In this document: positions 1 through 10,847 of the stretch, one piece after another
Layout: each line of letters begins with the position of its first letter
How positions within the stretch are numbered: position 1 is the stretch's first letter
Assembly: GCA_948146395.1 (NCBI GenBank)
Contig: OX411547.1
Location: 29,077,114-29,141,113, forward strand
Source: Fragum whitleyi
Lineage: Eukaryota > Mollusca > Bivalvia > Cardiida > Cardiidae
Direction of reading: 5' to 3'
DNA: 64,000 nucleotides
Notes under the pieces: model-generated
Seen by the model: the letters and a program-made list of their open reading frames with translations, nothing else
Told to the model about the DNA's origin: nothing
Database searches by the model: none
Made by a program: the position numbers and the translations under genes

Positions 1-244
1 CCCTGTCCTCTGCTTCTAGGTTAAATCATTTTATATGTCTGCCCAAGAAAGTCAATGTTCTTAGGACAAAATGCGATAATAAAGCCAACGGGAAGCTTCT
101 CTCATACACGGCAAGTCAGCAAATTACGTCCATTTGTTGCCGTCACGAAATGTCTATCCCAGGTTATTGATTAATACGAGAATGTAATTAGAGAGTCTAG
201 TACAATCAAATGGTCAGTACTTATGTCTGGCTCACTGGGATGGA
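1..244. other. Unassigned AT-rich sequence
   Basis: No convincing open frame, repeat or inverted structure was seen here. Confidence 0.4.
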
Positions 245-510
245 TGCCCCTACGAAAAAACTTCAAGAACAGAAATAGTTCATGAATTGGTTCTTGAACA
301 TTCTAGAACATTAAATCCCAGTTCAAGAAAAAATAGTTCTTGAACTTCCAGAAATAGGTCTTGAAATACCAGAACCATTTCTAGTTCTAGAAGTTCAATA
401 ACTAATTCTAGAACTGGTTCAAGAACTAGATGTAGGAAAGTCAAGAACTTCCATTTAACTTTCTGGATATTCTAGAACCACTGTTCTTAAACTTTCTTTT
501 TGCAAGGATT
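245..510. repeat. LCt copy 1: TTCTAGAA / TTCAAGAA palindrome cluster
   Basis: The stretch is built almost entirely from short inverted words such as TTCTAGAA, GTTCTTGAAC and GTTCAAGAAC. Related clusters lie at 36240-36425, 42325-42410 and 46625-46815. They share an outer phrase resembling AAGAACTTCCATTTAACTTT, so this is a dispersed family and not random low complexity. Alternating TTC and GAA at 5-bp steps matches the heat-shock-factor binding pattern, but no nearby gene makes this functional. Confidence 0.6.
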
Positions 511-572
511 TTGTCTTGAACAGGAATCAATGAACCTTGGTCATGTAGACAATATTATACTGTAAACCATAA

Positions 573-788
573 GGTGCCAAGATAAACTTTAGACTGGCCA
601 AAATTCAAAGAATTGACATTGTCATTGTTGATGAAATTTTGGACATTTTTTTTTCTTTGGTAGAATGCATTTTTGGAAATGAAGAAATTGAACATTTTCA
701 ACAAAGAGTTCTCCATACTGTTGCTAGAAAGTATAACAACTTGACAATTTATCTAGGGACAGACTTTCAAAATTCAGTATTGAAGGTA
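573..788 (+). other. Open frame of 72 codons ending at a consensus-like splice donor (possible orphan exon or old transposon exon)
   Basis: After an in-frame TAA at 570-572 the frame stays open to a TGA at 789-791. The residues include IDIVIVDEILDIF and LHTVARKYNNLTIYLGTDF. At 783-790 the sequence reads AAGGTATG, a good match to an animal 5' splice site, so an exon could end at 785. The acceptor side is weak, with no clear pyrimidine tract before 573. No family was recognised. A chance open frame or a degraded transposase exon is equally possible. Confidence 0.15.
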
Positions 789-969
789 TGAGCATTCTTT
801 CAACTAATCCAGGGGTCCACTTCAAATTTAGGGGCCATGGGAGATTGGCTGATCTCCTGCTATTCTTTATCTCTGCCAATGCAACAAAATTACCATCAAA
901 AGGATATGATTGATGTAATAAGTGTTTAAGCCATTTGCTTGTTGTAGTAGAGTTTCGATGCCACTTTGA

Positions 970-2369
970 ACAAGCATTTGGAAGTATTGCATGGCAATAC
1001 CAAGTCCCCTACCGGATTTATAAATATATCCCTAGAGCAGTATCTTTTTTGGTGGTAAAGGTATAACTACCTCTCCAAAATATTAGTTTTATCAGATTTT
1101 ATGCATCAGCTCAATATCTCTGAGGATAAAAAAAAAAATCTGGAAATTTCCTAGTATTTTTCTAAGTCCAGCATCTGTATCTTCCACAAAAAATCAATGG
1201 ACCGGAACCAAATTCAAACTTGATCTGTAACTCATTGATGCGGACTCACATACCAAAAATCAGCTCAATATCTCCAAGGTTTAAGAAAAAAAGTCCAGAA
1301 AACTGAAATTTCCTGGTAATTTCTAAGTCCAGCATCCGTATCTTCCACAAAAATCAATGGACTGGAACCAAACTCAAACTCGTTCTGTAACTCATTGATG
1401 GGGACTCACATACCAAAAATCAACTCAATATCTCCAAGGGTTAAGAAAAAAAGTCCAGAAAACTGAAATTTCCTAGTTATTTCCAAGTCCAGCATCTGTA
1501 TCTTCCACAAAAATCAATGGATCATAACCAAACTCAAACTCATTCTGTAACTCATTGATGCGGACTCACATACCAAAAATCAGTTCAATATCTTCAAGGG
1601 TTAAGAAAAAAATTCCAGAAAACTGAAATTTCCTGGTAATTTTCTAAGTCCAGCATCTGTATCTTCCACAAAAATCAATGGACAGGAACCAAACGCAAAC
1701 TCGTTCTGTAACTCATTGATGCGGACTCACATACCAAAAATCAGTTCAATATCTCCAAGGGTTAAGAAAAAAAGTCCGGAAAACTGAAATTTCCTGGTAA
1801 TTTTCCAAGTCCAGCATCCGTATCTTCCACAAAAATCAATGGACCGGAACCAAACTCAAACTCGCTCTGTAACTCATTGATGCGGACGCACATACCAAAA
1901 ATCAGCTCAATATCTCCAAGGGTTAAGAAAAAAAGTCCGGAAAACTGAAATTTCCTGGTAATTCCTAAGTCCAGCATCCGTATCTTCCACAAAAATCAAT
2001 AGACCGGAACCAAACTCAAACTCGTTCTGTAACACATTGTTTCGGACTCACATACCAAAAATCAGCTCAATATCTCCAAAGGTTAAGAAAAAAAGTCCGG
2101 AAAACTGAAATTTCCTGGTAATTTTCCAAGTCCAGCATCCGTATCTTCCACAAAAATCAATGGACTGGAACCAAACTCAAACTCGCTCTGTTACTCATTG
2201 ATGCGGACGCACATACCAAAAATCAGCTCAATATCTCCAAGGGTTTAGAAAAAAAGTCCGGAAAACTGAAATCCGGACTGACAGACAGACGGACGGACGG
2301 ACAGACGGACAGACGGACGGAGCGCAAACCTATAGTCCCCTTCGGCTTTCGCCGGTAGGGGACTAATAA
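970..2369 (+). mobile_element. HE1: pearl/Helentron-like non-autonomous element
   Basis: The element begins ACAAG at 970. A short 5' palindrome follows (TATTGC/GCAATA, about 984-1000), then the subterminal motif AGTCCCCTACCGG at 1003-1015. A tandem core fills 1130-2270 and an (ACAG/ACGG)n tract lies at about 2278-2321. The 3' hairpin at 2334-2364 carries CCGGTAGGGGACT, the exact reverse complement of the 5' motif, and the element ends TAA at 2367-2369. Known pearl elements of bivalves combine a roughly 160-bp core, ACRG repeats and conserved ends. Helentron-type elements have a 3' stem-loop and short inverted ends. No protein is encoded, so any movement would depend on an enzyme supplied elsewhere. 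Confidence 0.75.
1130..2270. repeat. HE1 core: seven 160/161-bp tandem units
   Basis: The anchor GCATC[TC]GTATCTTCCACA recurs at 1171, 1332, 1492, 1653, 1814, 1974 and 2135, giving steps of 160 or 161 bp. Units differ by a few percent, and a truncated eighth unit runs into the tetranucleotide tract. Short open frames inside the array are by-products of the repeat. Confidence 0.9.
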
Positions 2370-2674
2370 ACAAGTATCTGGTGTTGTATGCAACACATAA
2401 AGTCCCCTACCGGCTTCACATTGACTCAATATGGTAATCAATAATAGATTAAGATGAACAAGTCATCAAAATAATTGTCAAACATATGAAATGTTATGCC
2501 CAAAATTTCGAAAATATAATTCAAATGACTTGAATAAAGTTACTAAAAGATCAATGATTTGTAATTGCTACCATAGAAAGTGTAATTTTATAAAATAAGA
2601 ACAACAGTAATCTAAATGTTTAGTGATATTTTTTGCAAGCAAGTTTTCAGCGATCTTAATAAGTTATAAAGACC

Positions 2675-2903
2675 TTAACCCTTTCCCAAACGGCAAAAAT
2701 TTAGGGTTGTCCCATTTGAAAGCTGCTGCAGACGACAAATTGGATGCTACTTAAGGTATAATTTGACAATATTATAGCTCAGAAAACATTGAGACAAACG
2801 GAGAAAATGCTGTTTATCAGCATTTTCTTCTTTAGTCTCAATGTTTTCCCACGCCAATTCTATCAGGGACGTCAAAACCAGGTCTTGTTTTGGAAAGGGT
2901 TAA
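2675..2903 (+). mobile_element. PBb-related piggyBac-type MITE nested in HE2
   Basis: TTAA at 2675-2678 and 2900-2903 bracket an element starting CCCTTTCCCAAAC and ending with GTTTTGGAAAGGG. A central hairpin reads GAAAATGCTG/CAGCATTTTC. TTAA duplication with CCCTTT ends is the hallmark of piggyBac-type elements. Its body differs from the other PBb copies, so it is a separate subfamily. Confidence 0.65.
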
Positions 2904-3129
2904 ACAAGACTTACATGAGTTGTTGTCTCTGCTGTGCCCACTATACAATTCATGCAAGCAATAGACAGATGCAAGAAATGGTATCAATAACAGTTACCTT
3001 GTCTGATCCATGATGTTTTTCTTCAGTCTTGTTGGTAAGAAATGAGAACTTTCACTGGAGGTGATTAATACTGCTGCATCACCACCCTGACTAACATGGC
3101 TTATAATTTTTTTTTCATTTTAAAACAGG

Positions 3130-3664
3130 TTTCATCAAGTTAGCTTGCTTAGTTATAAAGTTATTGCAGGATCCATTTTTTGCCATATTTTCACTATTTC
3201 CGTTACCATAGCAACCGCAATTTTTGTCAAAGAACAAAGATAAAATGATGTGCATAATCTACACATTGCCATCTAGTCATATACCAAGTCTCATCAAATT
3301 AGCTTGCTTACTTATTAACTTATCGCAGGATCCAATATTTTTTGCCATATTTTCACTATTTCCGTAACCATAGCAACAACAATTTTAGTCTAAAAACAAA
3401 AATAAAATGATGTGCATAATCTACACATTGCCATATAGTCATATAACAAGTCTCATCAAACTAGCTTGCTTAGTTATTATCTTATCGCAGGATCCCATTT
3501 TTGGCCATATTTTCACTATTTCTGTAATCATAGCAACCTCAATTTAAGTCGAAAAACAAAAATCAAATGATGTGCATAATCTACACATTGCCATCTAGTC
3601 ATATACCAACTTTCATCAAAAACGCTTGCTTAGTTATTAAGTTATCGCGGGATCCAGATTTGAG
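3130..3664. repeat. HE2 core: tandem units of 159-162 bp
   Basis: The anchor GCTTGCTTA lies at about 3143, 3302, 3464 and 3624. The units carry ACCATAGCAAC, ACACATTGCCAT and a TATACCAAGTCTCATCAAA phrase, and they are only distantly similar to the HE1 units. Confidence 0.85.
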
Positions 3665-3791
3665 CGGACAGACGGACGGACAGACGGACGGATGGATGGA
3701 CGGACAGACGGACAGACGGACGGACAGGCAGAGGGCAAACCTATAGTCCCCTCCGGTGTGAACACCGGTAGGGGACTAATTACAAATTTTC

Positions 3792-4395
3792 AGTCATATC
3801 TATGTAGCTGTAATACCTAACAATGGATTCCTGGTATTTCTAACACCAGTGCAACCATTACATCCTTTCTAGCCTCCAGCTGCTCCCCCGCTTATGATAA
3901 TGCATGGGTGTGGGTATACGAGATTTCTCCATTTGTCCTTGGACAAGTAAAAGTGTTTTTTCTACTCGTCCAGGATCAAAATTAACTTGTCCGAAAAAGA
4001 GTGAATAGATAATTTTGATAAAAAACATTGCTTTTTGACGAAGAAAATGCTGGACTACAGCATTTTCTTCATTAAAAATAATGTTTTCTACCCTTTGAAA
4101 TAGACATTATGATAATTTCTCTCTTAATTCTTTTAAGTAACATTCCAAGATTGGCCCTGGTATTTACTTGTCCTCGGACAAGTGGCTTAGAAAAATGTAC
4201 TTGTCCGCAAGTACAAAAGCCCGAGTCGGACAAGTCGGGCATGGGAATTCCACACCCCTGGATAATGACTTATTCACCCATTGGTGGGAGACAAATGTCA
4301 GAAAGGATATATGCCGCCACAGGGGATAGAACCTGGAAGCTTGTGATTGACAGTTTGACATGCTACCAACTGCACTATGACTGTAATTACACCGT
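3792..4395 (-). mobile_element. SINE1 copy interrupted by a hATg MITE
   Basis: 3792-3895 and 4268-4395 together match the SINE1 body in reverse: an ACCTAACAATGGATTCCTGG phrase, CCTCCAGCTGCT, CACCCATTGGTGGGAG, then a tRNA-like head with GATAGAACC and GCTACCAACTGC. The two halves are separated by the insertion at 3903-4260. Confidence 0.65.
3903..4260 (+). mobile_element. hATg MITE copy 1, inserted in SINE1
   Basis: The right end reads ATGGGAATTCCACACCCCTG and the left end CATGGGTGTGGG, a mutated CAGGGGTGTGG. Repeated TTGTCC..GGACAAG words and a central hairpin (GAAAATGCTG/CAGCATTTTC, about 4046-4072) fill the body. GATAATG flanks both sides exactly (3896-3902 and 4261-4267), a 7-bp duplication of the SINE target. 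CAGGGG ends are typical of hAT MITEs, although hAT duplications are normally 8 bp. Confidence 0.65.
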
Positions 4396-4857
4396 TTATA
4401 GACATGCCCACAAATTATTAAGGAAAAATGATTAAAATCACTTATAGTAACTATCAACTTCTGTCCAAAAAAAAAAAAAAGATTTTTAAACATCATTTAT
4501 TATAAATGTGCAATGCCTCTGAAAGAAATTTATATCTAAAGGGCTACATTTTTATTTCCAGTTATTCAATTTAACAACCACAAACTGACTAAAAATGACA
4601 AATGTTTGATGCTGAATAAATGATTTTAATCCAGTTTAATTTTCCCCAAAAATCTCATAAACCCACACGTCTGGTGAGTGACAAAATCATAAAAATACAT
4701 GAATGAAATCTGTTTTGTTCTCTCAGAAAAAATGAGAAATTTATTGTTTTGAATATGACAGTAACTTTCAAAAGTTTTAAAGTGTTCTTGAAATAAGCAG
4801 GCAAGCAAGCAAAGATACAATGGATTTTGTTTACTGAAAGTCTTCTTACTTTTGTGA

Positions 4858-5178
4858 CCAGGGCTTTAGTATCACATTAACAAAATGGGGTCCCAAGGAT
4901 TAAATAGCTAGACTCATAGGGGTCCTTGCTTAAGGTTTGGAAGCCTTGCTTCAAATGTAGACTATTTCTTTTGAGCAAGCCTCATGTTTTTGTGCAAATG
5001 TTAAATATTCTCTGGCTACACAAGGTATTGTATATGCATTTTCTTTTCGGTGTCAACTTCGGAAAAGAGTTGAAGACTATTTTAAACAGGTTCTAAGGAC
5101 TCATATCAGAAAGTTTGAAGAGTCCTGGCCACTTATTTAAGAGTCTCAGACGTGCAAAACCTGCGTCCCTTGAAACTG
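4858..5178 (+). mobile_element. hATn MITE, diverged copy
   Basis: It begins CCAGGGCTTTAGTATCACATT and ends with GTGCAAAACCTGCGTCCCTT. These match the two ends of the family seen at 13570-13935, 30150-30469 and 43447-43811. The usual inner hairpin around TCAACTTCGGAAAAGAGTTGA is partly decayed. Confidence 0.55.
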
Positions 5179-5284
5179 GTGACATTAACTATAGTCAAGC
5201 CCAATGAATAACCTTAGCATAAATTTCATTCAAATCAAAATGCTGGAAACACTTGAAATTCAAGTTTGTATGTTTGAATGGGGT

Positions 5285-5530
5285 TTTACATTTGTTTGTT
5301 TATATGGGGTTTTACGTCGCTGTCAACAATCTTTCAGTTATATTGTAGCAGCTGGAGCACCTAACAATGGATTCCTGTTATTTCTCTCACCAGTACTACT
5401 ATCACATCCTTTCCAAGTCTCCAGCTACTATCTCACATAGATGTACGATTATCATCCCATTGGTGAAAGACAAATATAGATCGAACCCCGGACTTCTAGA
5501 TTGATATTCCGACACGCTACCAATGTAACT
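5285..5530 (-). mobile_element. SINE1 copy, reverse orientation
   Basis: The reverse complement gives a tRNA-like head (TGGTAGCGTGTCGG, GGGGTTCGATC). The SINE1 body follows: CCATTGG, ATCTCTC-type words, GTGAGATAGTAGCTGGAG and GGAATCCATTGTTAGGTGCT. The tail with AAAACCCCATATAAAC lies on the left. Confidence 0.65.
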
Positions 5531-5721
5531 TTTAAACTCTTTTGCTTAATTGCATTAGATTAGGTTTTGTGGTAACTTTGGGATAACCAATATAAATAAG
5601 ATTGTTATCCCTGAGATTTCTGTTACTCTTTTGTTATGCAATTGGGCTGAAATTCTGGTTTAGAAAGGGAAATCAGGAAGTATAGACTAAGATCAGGCTG
5701 CACCATAGCAGAAATATATTT

Positions 5722-5800
5722 GAGCCTGTGCGTGGCATTTCCAACAATTTGGAATGTGCATGAGGTTCAAACATTGAGTAGCATAGACAGCCACACACTA
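5722..5800 (+). mobile_element. MTh MITE, left-half fragment
   Basis: GAGCCTGTGCGTGGCATTTCC starts the conserved end shared with 35866 and 38979. The right arm is missing. A PBa-like fragment with ATAGACTAAGATCAGGCTGCA precedes it at about 5655-5715. Confidence 0.5.
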
Positions 5801-5861
5801 CAAATATAAAGTTACCTGATGGTCTACAGATACTTTGAGTCTTTATCTATCTATGTGTGAG

Positions 5862-6085
5862 TTTGATTCTCCGAGCTGGCACAATAACAAACTAACTGTC
5901 TTTCGGATGAAACTTTAAACCGAGGTCCCTTGTGACAGTGTTTTACACCAAGCACATTAAAGAACCATGGTGGATCTCTGCTATAGTTTTGTCAAGTATC
6001 CTTGCACTATATGCCGCGTAACAACTAACCCTTTCCTGAGGCGTGGCTAATATGGGCATGTGCTTCGGTAGCGACAATAAATAAA
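5862..6085 (+). mobile_element. SINE2 body
   Basis: GTTTGATTCTCC resembles a tRNA B box. It is followed by GAGCTGGCACAATAACAAAC, CTTTCGGATGAAAC, AAGAACCATGGTGGATCTC and GCTTCGGTAGCGACAATAAA. The same order appears in reverse at 62290-62497, and the tRNA-like head with the first body phrase appears at 57466-57566. The 5' head here is degraded. Confidence 0.6.
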
Positions 6086-6109
6086 CAAAACATGCCAAGA
6101 TTCACACTC

Positions 6110-6200
6110 CACATGACCAGTTGTGCAGCAGGGATTTGAACCCACTACCTTTTGTCTCTCAACAGATAACCTGTCTGTTGCAACAATGTTATGTTCTGGG
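6110..6200 (-). mobile_element. tRNA-like SINE head fragment
   Basis: On the minus strand the stretch reads TATCTGTTGAGAG, then GGTAGTGGGTTCAAATCCCT, a good tRNA B box. Acceptor pairing is absent, so this is a SINE head and not a tRNA gene. Confidence 0.4.
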
Positions 6201-6718
6201 GGAAGGGGGGGAGGGGGCAGATAAAAGTAATTAGACAAAAACTTTATCTTAAGATATCTTTTTTATCTTCTGTTCATTTTTTTATCTAGTCAAACATAAA
6301 TTTACAAACATGATATCTAGTTATTTTTCCCTGGTCCTTTTTTTTTTCTTTTAAAGTCAGAAGTAAAATATAGAATTAAAACTCAGAAAAATGACAGACC
6401 TTTGGGGAAATACAAAATGGAGTTCAAATTAATGATGCTGTCTACCATGTTAACATTCGTTAATGGATTTACATAAAAATTGAGATTTTATCAGTCGGTT
6501 TTTAATTCCAGTCGAACTGGAACATCCGATCAGACCAAACAATACAGACAGCAAAGTAATTGATCACTGTTTTAATGTGATTTTCTGAGAATAAAATGTT
6601 TCCTTTACTTAATTAGCAACAGGATAACCTATTCATGTTTTATAATATTACACATTGTTAAAAAATTCAAGGGATCAAAGTTCCTAAAAATAAATTGTCA
6701 TATAAATGAGATATTTAA
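6201..6718. other. Unassigned AT-rich sequence
   Basis: A short G-rich tract lies at 6199-6219. No gene or recognisable repeat was seen in the rest. Confidence 0.4.
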
Positions 6719-7581
6719 ACAAGAGGGCCAGAATGACCCTTAAATCAGGCTAATAAAGTAATTCATTGAAAAAAATGTCCATTGGTTTAGGAGGATATGT
6801 TCAAATATTTTAAAGTGAGAAAAGACCCTACCCTGCCACATCAATATAAATATCAGAATTTCACCCACAATTTTTGAAGAGGGTCACCTGCAGAACATTC
6901 CAGTAAAGTTTCATTAAAATTGGCCCAATGGTTTAGGAGATGTAGTTCAAAGTTTTCGCTGTGAAAAAAACTGCCAATAAGAACAAATCTATTTTTTTGT
7001 GAACAATTTTCGAAAGGTCAACATCGGAACATTCTTGCAAAATAACATTGAAATCGGCCCAGTGTTTAAGATATCTTTCAAAGATTTCTGTGATAAAAAA
7101 AACGCGCCCAGCTGTTATGCATTATATTCATGGGACAATACAAATTTTGAAGCAATTTTTGGTAAAACTTATCATCAAAGGTATAAAGGGAGGTAAGTTG
7201 CTGTGAATATGTAAATGAGAGATTCCTGCCCGAAAATATATGGTAAATGATTAGATATAGAGACAAATTCGACCCATTTAGGGTTGACGATAATGTTTTT
7301 TTCCCTGAATGGATGATGTCTGTCTGTGCGTTCCAATTGTTACAATTGTTGGCAACTCCAGTATACCAAGGGTCTCCCAGATCAAGATTCAGTACAAGTC
7401 TTCTTGGAGGGGAGAGTAACGTTACAGATTAAAGGGAGGAAGATCCATTTCTCTGAAAGGATCTTGTCTGTCTATCCGCTCATAAGGCAAATTTGGAAAA
7501 TAACACACAAGACATGACACAAGACATTTGGCAATCACAATCATTACATTAGCTTCAGCACTTCATGCTTAGGTGAGCTAA
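6719..7581 (+). mobile_element. HE3: degenerate HE element, GCTCACCTG/CAGGTGAGC family
   Basis: It starts ACAAGAGGGCCAGAATGACCCT and ends AGCACTTCATGCTTAGGTGAGCTAA. Those are decayed forms of the ends of HE4 and HE9. The core holds three loosely repeated phrases at about 6785, 6928 and 7060 (CCAATGGTTTAGGAGATGTAG-like). The (ACRG)n tract is lost and the 3' stem has mismatches, which suggests an old copy. Confidence 0.6.
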
Positions 7582-7801
7582 CTGAACAGGTAAAAGATAA
7601 AATGAGGAAACATTCCCATAATTTATATCAGGAATTTTAGGTTATGTGAAAGCGAAGACATCAAAAGACCAAAGTACAACCAGAACAGATTGAGAAGCTG
7701 CTGTCTATACATAACTTTTTTTATAATATGCCGTAGTGAAATGAATCCATTTGATATCTAATCATGCTACTGAGCTCAGAGCTGTTATTTTGCCAAGAAA
7801 A

Positions 7802-7829
7802 TGACGTCATAATGGATGGGATGACGTCA
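7802..7829. promoter_or_regulatory. Two perfect CRE palindromes 20 bp apart
   Basis: TGACGTCA occurs at 7802-7809 and 7822-7829. This is the full palindromic CREB/ATF site, here spaced by two helical turns. No confident gene lies downstream, so a promoter or enhancer role is inference. Confidence 0.35.
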
Positions 7830-9154
7830 TTATAATGCACAGTGTAATTTGTTGCGCCGAGAATCAATACATTTTAAAGAATTCTTTCGATTCATTACTA
7901 AAGTTTAGGTCATTTTATAAATAGATAATCAAATAAATGTTAATAAAATACCAAATTTATCAAACTCATCAACTAAAACAGATAAATCAAAGGCCTGAAA
8001 GGCCTGAATTGAAGACAGGACTGAATATTAACAATTGGAATGAAAATTGTAGCGTTTTGAGAAGATCTCTTGAGTGGGAATCAAAAATTTAAAACAATCA
8101 TTGATGGTTACATTTGGAAACTGCACCTTCCTAACAAATGAATATGCTTTACTTTGAAGACTCATCACTTCCAGATAAACCTATCCCTCTAGCCAATTCA
8201 AGCTTAACAAGAGGGTAACTGCCTTCATAATCGCTACTCATCCCCAAGTGTAAGTTTTCAATATCCTAAATGAAAAATATTCATTTAACCAACAGAAATA
8301 TGGTGGCGATTCCTGAATTCTAAAAACTCATATGAATTATTGCAACCCTGTTTTATAAAATTGTATAGATTATCCCCAGCAATCCAATATGATCCAAATC
8401 CGATTTTTTTCCAAGTCAAACTTATTAAGTGGATGTGAAAAACCTTAAATAAAATGTTAATCCACATGACACACATTGCTTACCCCTTGATGAAGAGCTG
8501 AACATTTCATTGCCATGGTGAATATTGCCCTGAATTGGAAATTTGTTCAAATTTCTTTTACATTTATTATCTGTTCCAGGATTTGACTAATTATCTCCAC
8601 ATAGAAGAAGCAATGAAAGTAATACCAATATTCTTATACTTTTACTAGTCAAAGTCAAAACCAAGAAGAAGTATTTTCCCGTACAATAGCTGTAGCTTTT
8701 TTTTATGAATACCGTTTAAGTTTCTTCCTGGAGTGAAACATTCTATTTCTATTTTTCCATTGAGATATTTCGATCTCCATTTCAGGTTATTCTCCTTGCA
8801 TATGGTCTTACTTAGTAGAAAATAATTTTACTACAAAATAATATATAAACCTGTTAAGACAACCAACCTTTCAGGCCTTTTCCACGGGACTGCTTTTCTA
8901 GATCAAGATTCGGATTGAACTATCCGGTGAACTATCAATTTTGACAAAACTGCCAAAATGACAGATCGTTAAATGAAATCTCGAGCTACAGCATTTATCA
9001 CCTTGAGTAGAATTCTTTGAAAGTCCACTCCAGAATGTTACAAATAAATCCATTCCAGTTTCTAAAACAGTTTTTCTTATTGTCAAAAAATTGTCGAAAA
9101 CAAAAGCGGAAACTCAAAACCGGGGTCGCGCATGCGTGGTACTACTGTATAGGC
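7830..9154. other. Unassigned sequence
   Basis: No recognised gene, SINE or terminal inverted repeat was found. Open frames are short and show no family resemblance. It is one of the longer stretches without an identifiable repeat, so it may be unique DNA. Confidence 0.4.
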
Positions 9155-9318
9155 CATTCGGAACACCACTCGGCCAATCTAACGCATTCGTCACAACTCG
9201 GCCGAATCCTTAACCTACATTTAGATAGATCTGAGACTTCGGAGATCGCCCGATGATTGCCGAGTGAATATCACGATCTGTTGCCGTTTACGGAAATGAC
9301 CGAGTGATGTTCCGAATG
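9155..9318. mobile_element. Inverted-repeat MITE (CATTCGGAACA ends)
   Basis: CATTCGGAACACCACTCGGC at 9155 is matched in reverse by CCGAGTGATGTTCCGAATG ending at 9318, leaving about 164 bp between the outer ends. CCGAGTGA/TCACTCGG words recur inside. No other copy was seen in the window. Confidence 0.55.
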
Positions 9319-9664
9319 CTGTACAATATGGATAGACAAAACAAGCCTAATAATAAAGTAATTTGATAAGCCATCGAAATTTCTCCGTAAATCCAAGTAA
9401 AAATTCAAACCTAGGAAATTCCAAGGGTTTACGAGTTTATTCAAATAGCCTATTGCTATTTTAGTTTTTATCCATTTACACTACAACAGGCCCGGGAGAC
9501 GGATAAATAAAGCATCCTTAAGGACACACAAACACACAATTTTACGAGAAATAGGGAGTCTAAAATGAGGAACTGAAAATAGCTTGCCAATGCTATGCAT
9601 AAAAACAGTTGTAGGATGCAATTGAAAATTTGGAGCAAATGCAAAAGATTGCAGCCGAAAACTG

Positions 9665-10335
9665 CAGGGTCCAAAGAATCCACTCGTCCGCTCGTATTTA
9701 CGAGTGAGAAGTCCCGGAGGACGAGTGGAAATTCTAAGGAAGTCGTCCTCCCGGACGAGTAAATAATGAATGGCATTAAATCATTATGTCCTATGTAAGG
9801 ATAAAGATAGATAAAATACAATAGAGACGCTTCGAAAAAGTTCGCGGTGATAGAAGTTCGCAACAACATGAACTATAAACAGCCATGTACTTTGATTTCT
9901 AAAAATAAAACTTCCGGTTTTCGCATGATATAACCCGGTACCCGAACTTCGTAAATACAAATTGATCTCCCGATCAGGGAAATTGAAATAAAAATTAATT
10001 TTCCCATGTTTTGTTCATATCTACTACTTCTTTTGTCGCATATAGCCACAATCATAGAATTTTACCCGAAAATCCATGGTATTATATGTTTACAAATTAG
10101 TGATTTTTTTTCTTGTCCCGATCATATTACCGGTACTTATTACCCGGAATTTAAAGTTTTTGAATGTCGCAAAATTTCTACTTTCGTTTCGTCTGCATTT
10201 CCAGATACAAAACATGGTCTTCAACGATCCTTTGGCCTATTGCAGGGCGAGTGACAGTCAAACCAGGACGAGTTACTTTTATCAAGTCACTTGCCCTGCA
10301 GGACGAGTGCCTTTTTCTGAATTCTTTTGACCCTG
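9665..10335. mobile_element. hAT-like inverted-repeat element (CAGGGTC ends)
   Basis: The left end is CAGGGTCCAAAGAATCC followed by ACTCGTCC. The right end is GGACGAGTG ... GAATTCTTTTGACCCTG. The outermost arms are complementary and the ACTCGTCC word is repeated several times near both ends. A clean 8-bp target duplication could not be assigned. The 133-aa open frame at 9468-9869 crosses the left boundary and is not credible. Confidence 0.5.
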
Positions 10336-10847
10336 AAAACGCCCTAAAACAGCACCACTTACGAATGTAAAACACGTTTCTGCAGGCAACTTCTGCATAG
10401 ATCACATGTTCACTCCCCTGAGGTCCCGGCCAGAATTTAGATCAGCACCAAAATTTTACGGTATATTGCTACACTATTGATTATTTTTGCCGCGTTTATT
10501 TTTATGAATGGGTCTACTTTTTTGAGCGTAATGACACATGTAGGTTTGTTATCAAAATCCGATGGCGACGATCCCTATATTGAAAGACAGGTAAACCTGT
10601 CTTCAATAAAAATTGGCAAAGCATCATTTTTAAATCTGTTTGTAGATGACTCATTTAGTAAATTTCGTATTTCATGACCACTCATTCCATATCGCTTTTT
10701 CTGCAATGTTTTCATCAAGTTTTTATTACTTATACTGAATACTCAAAATCACTTTTAAAAAATTCACTTTGTAACATTTAACCCTCCCCCCCCCCCATCT
10801 ATATGCACTTGTGTGTTATTTTATTGTTGGATCACCCCCCCCCCCCC

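Larger units (their letters stand above)
2370..3780 (+). mobile_element. HE2: pearl/Helentron-like element, same terminal family as HE1
   Basis: It starts ACAAG at 2370, the base after the end of HE1. The 5' palindrome GTGTTG-TATG-CAACAC precedes AGTCCCCTACCGG at 2401-2413. The core differs in sequence from that of HE1, with units about 160 bp long, followed by (ACGG/ACAG)n at about 3665-3727. The 3' hairpin at 3745-3777 has stem AGTCCCC...CCGGTGT/ACACCGG...GGGGACT, and the copy ends at TAAT. A TTAA-flanked MITE is nested at 2675-2903. No coding capacity is seen. Confidence 0.75.

Noticed and set aside
1130..2270. CRISPR-like array
   Set aside because: The units are contiguous 160-bp tandem copies without unique spacers, and the DNA is eukaryotic in character.
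9468..9869. 133-aa minus frame with hydrophobic stretches
   Set aside because: It crosses the left end of an inverted-repeat element and has no family resemblance. The hydrophobic look follows from T-rich codons.
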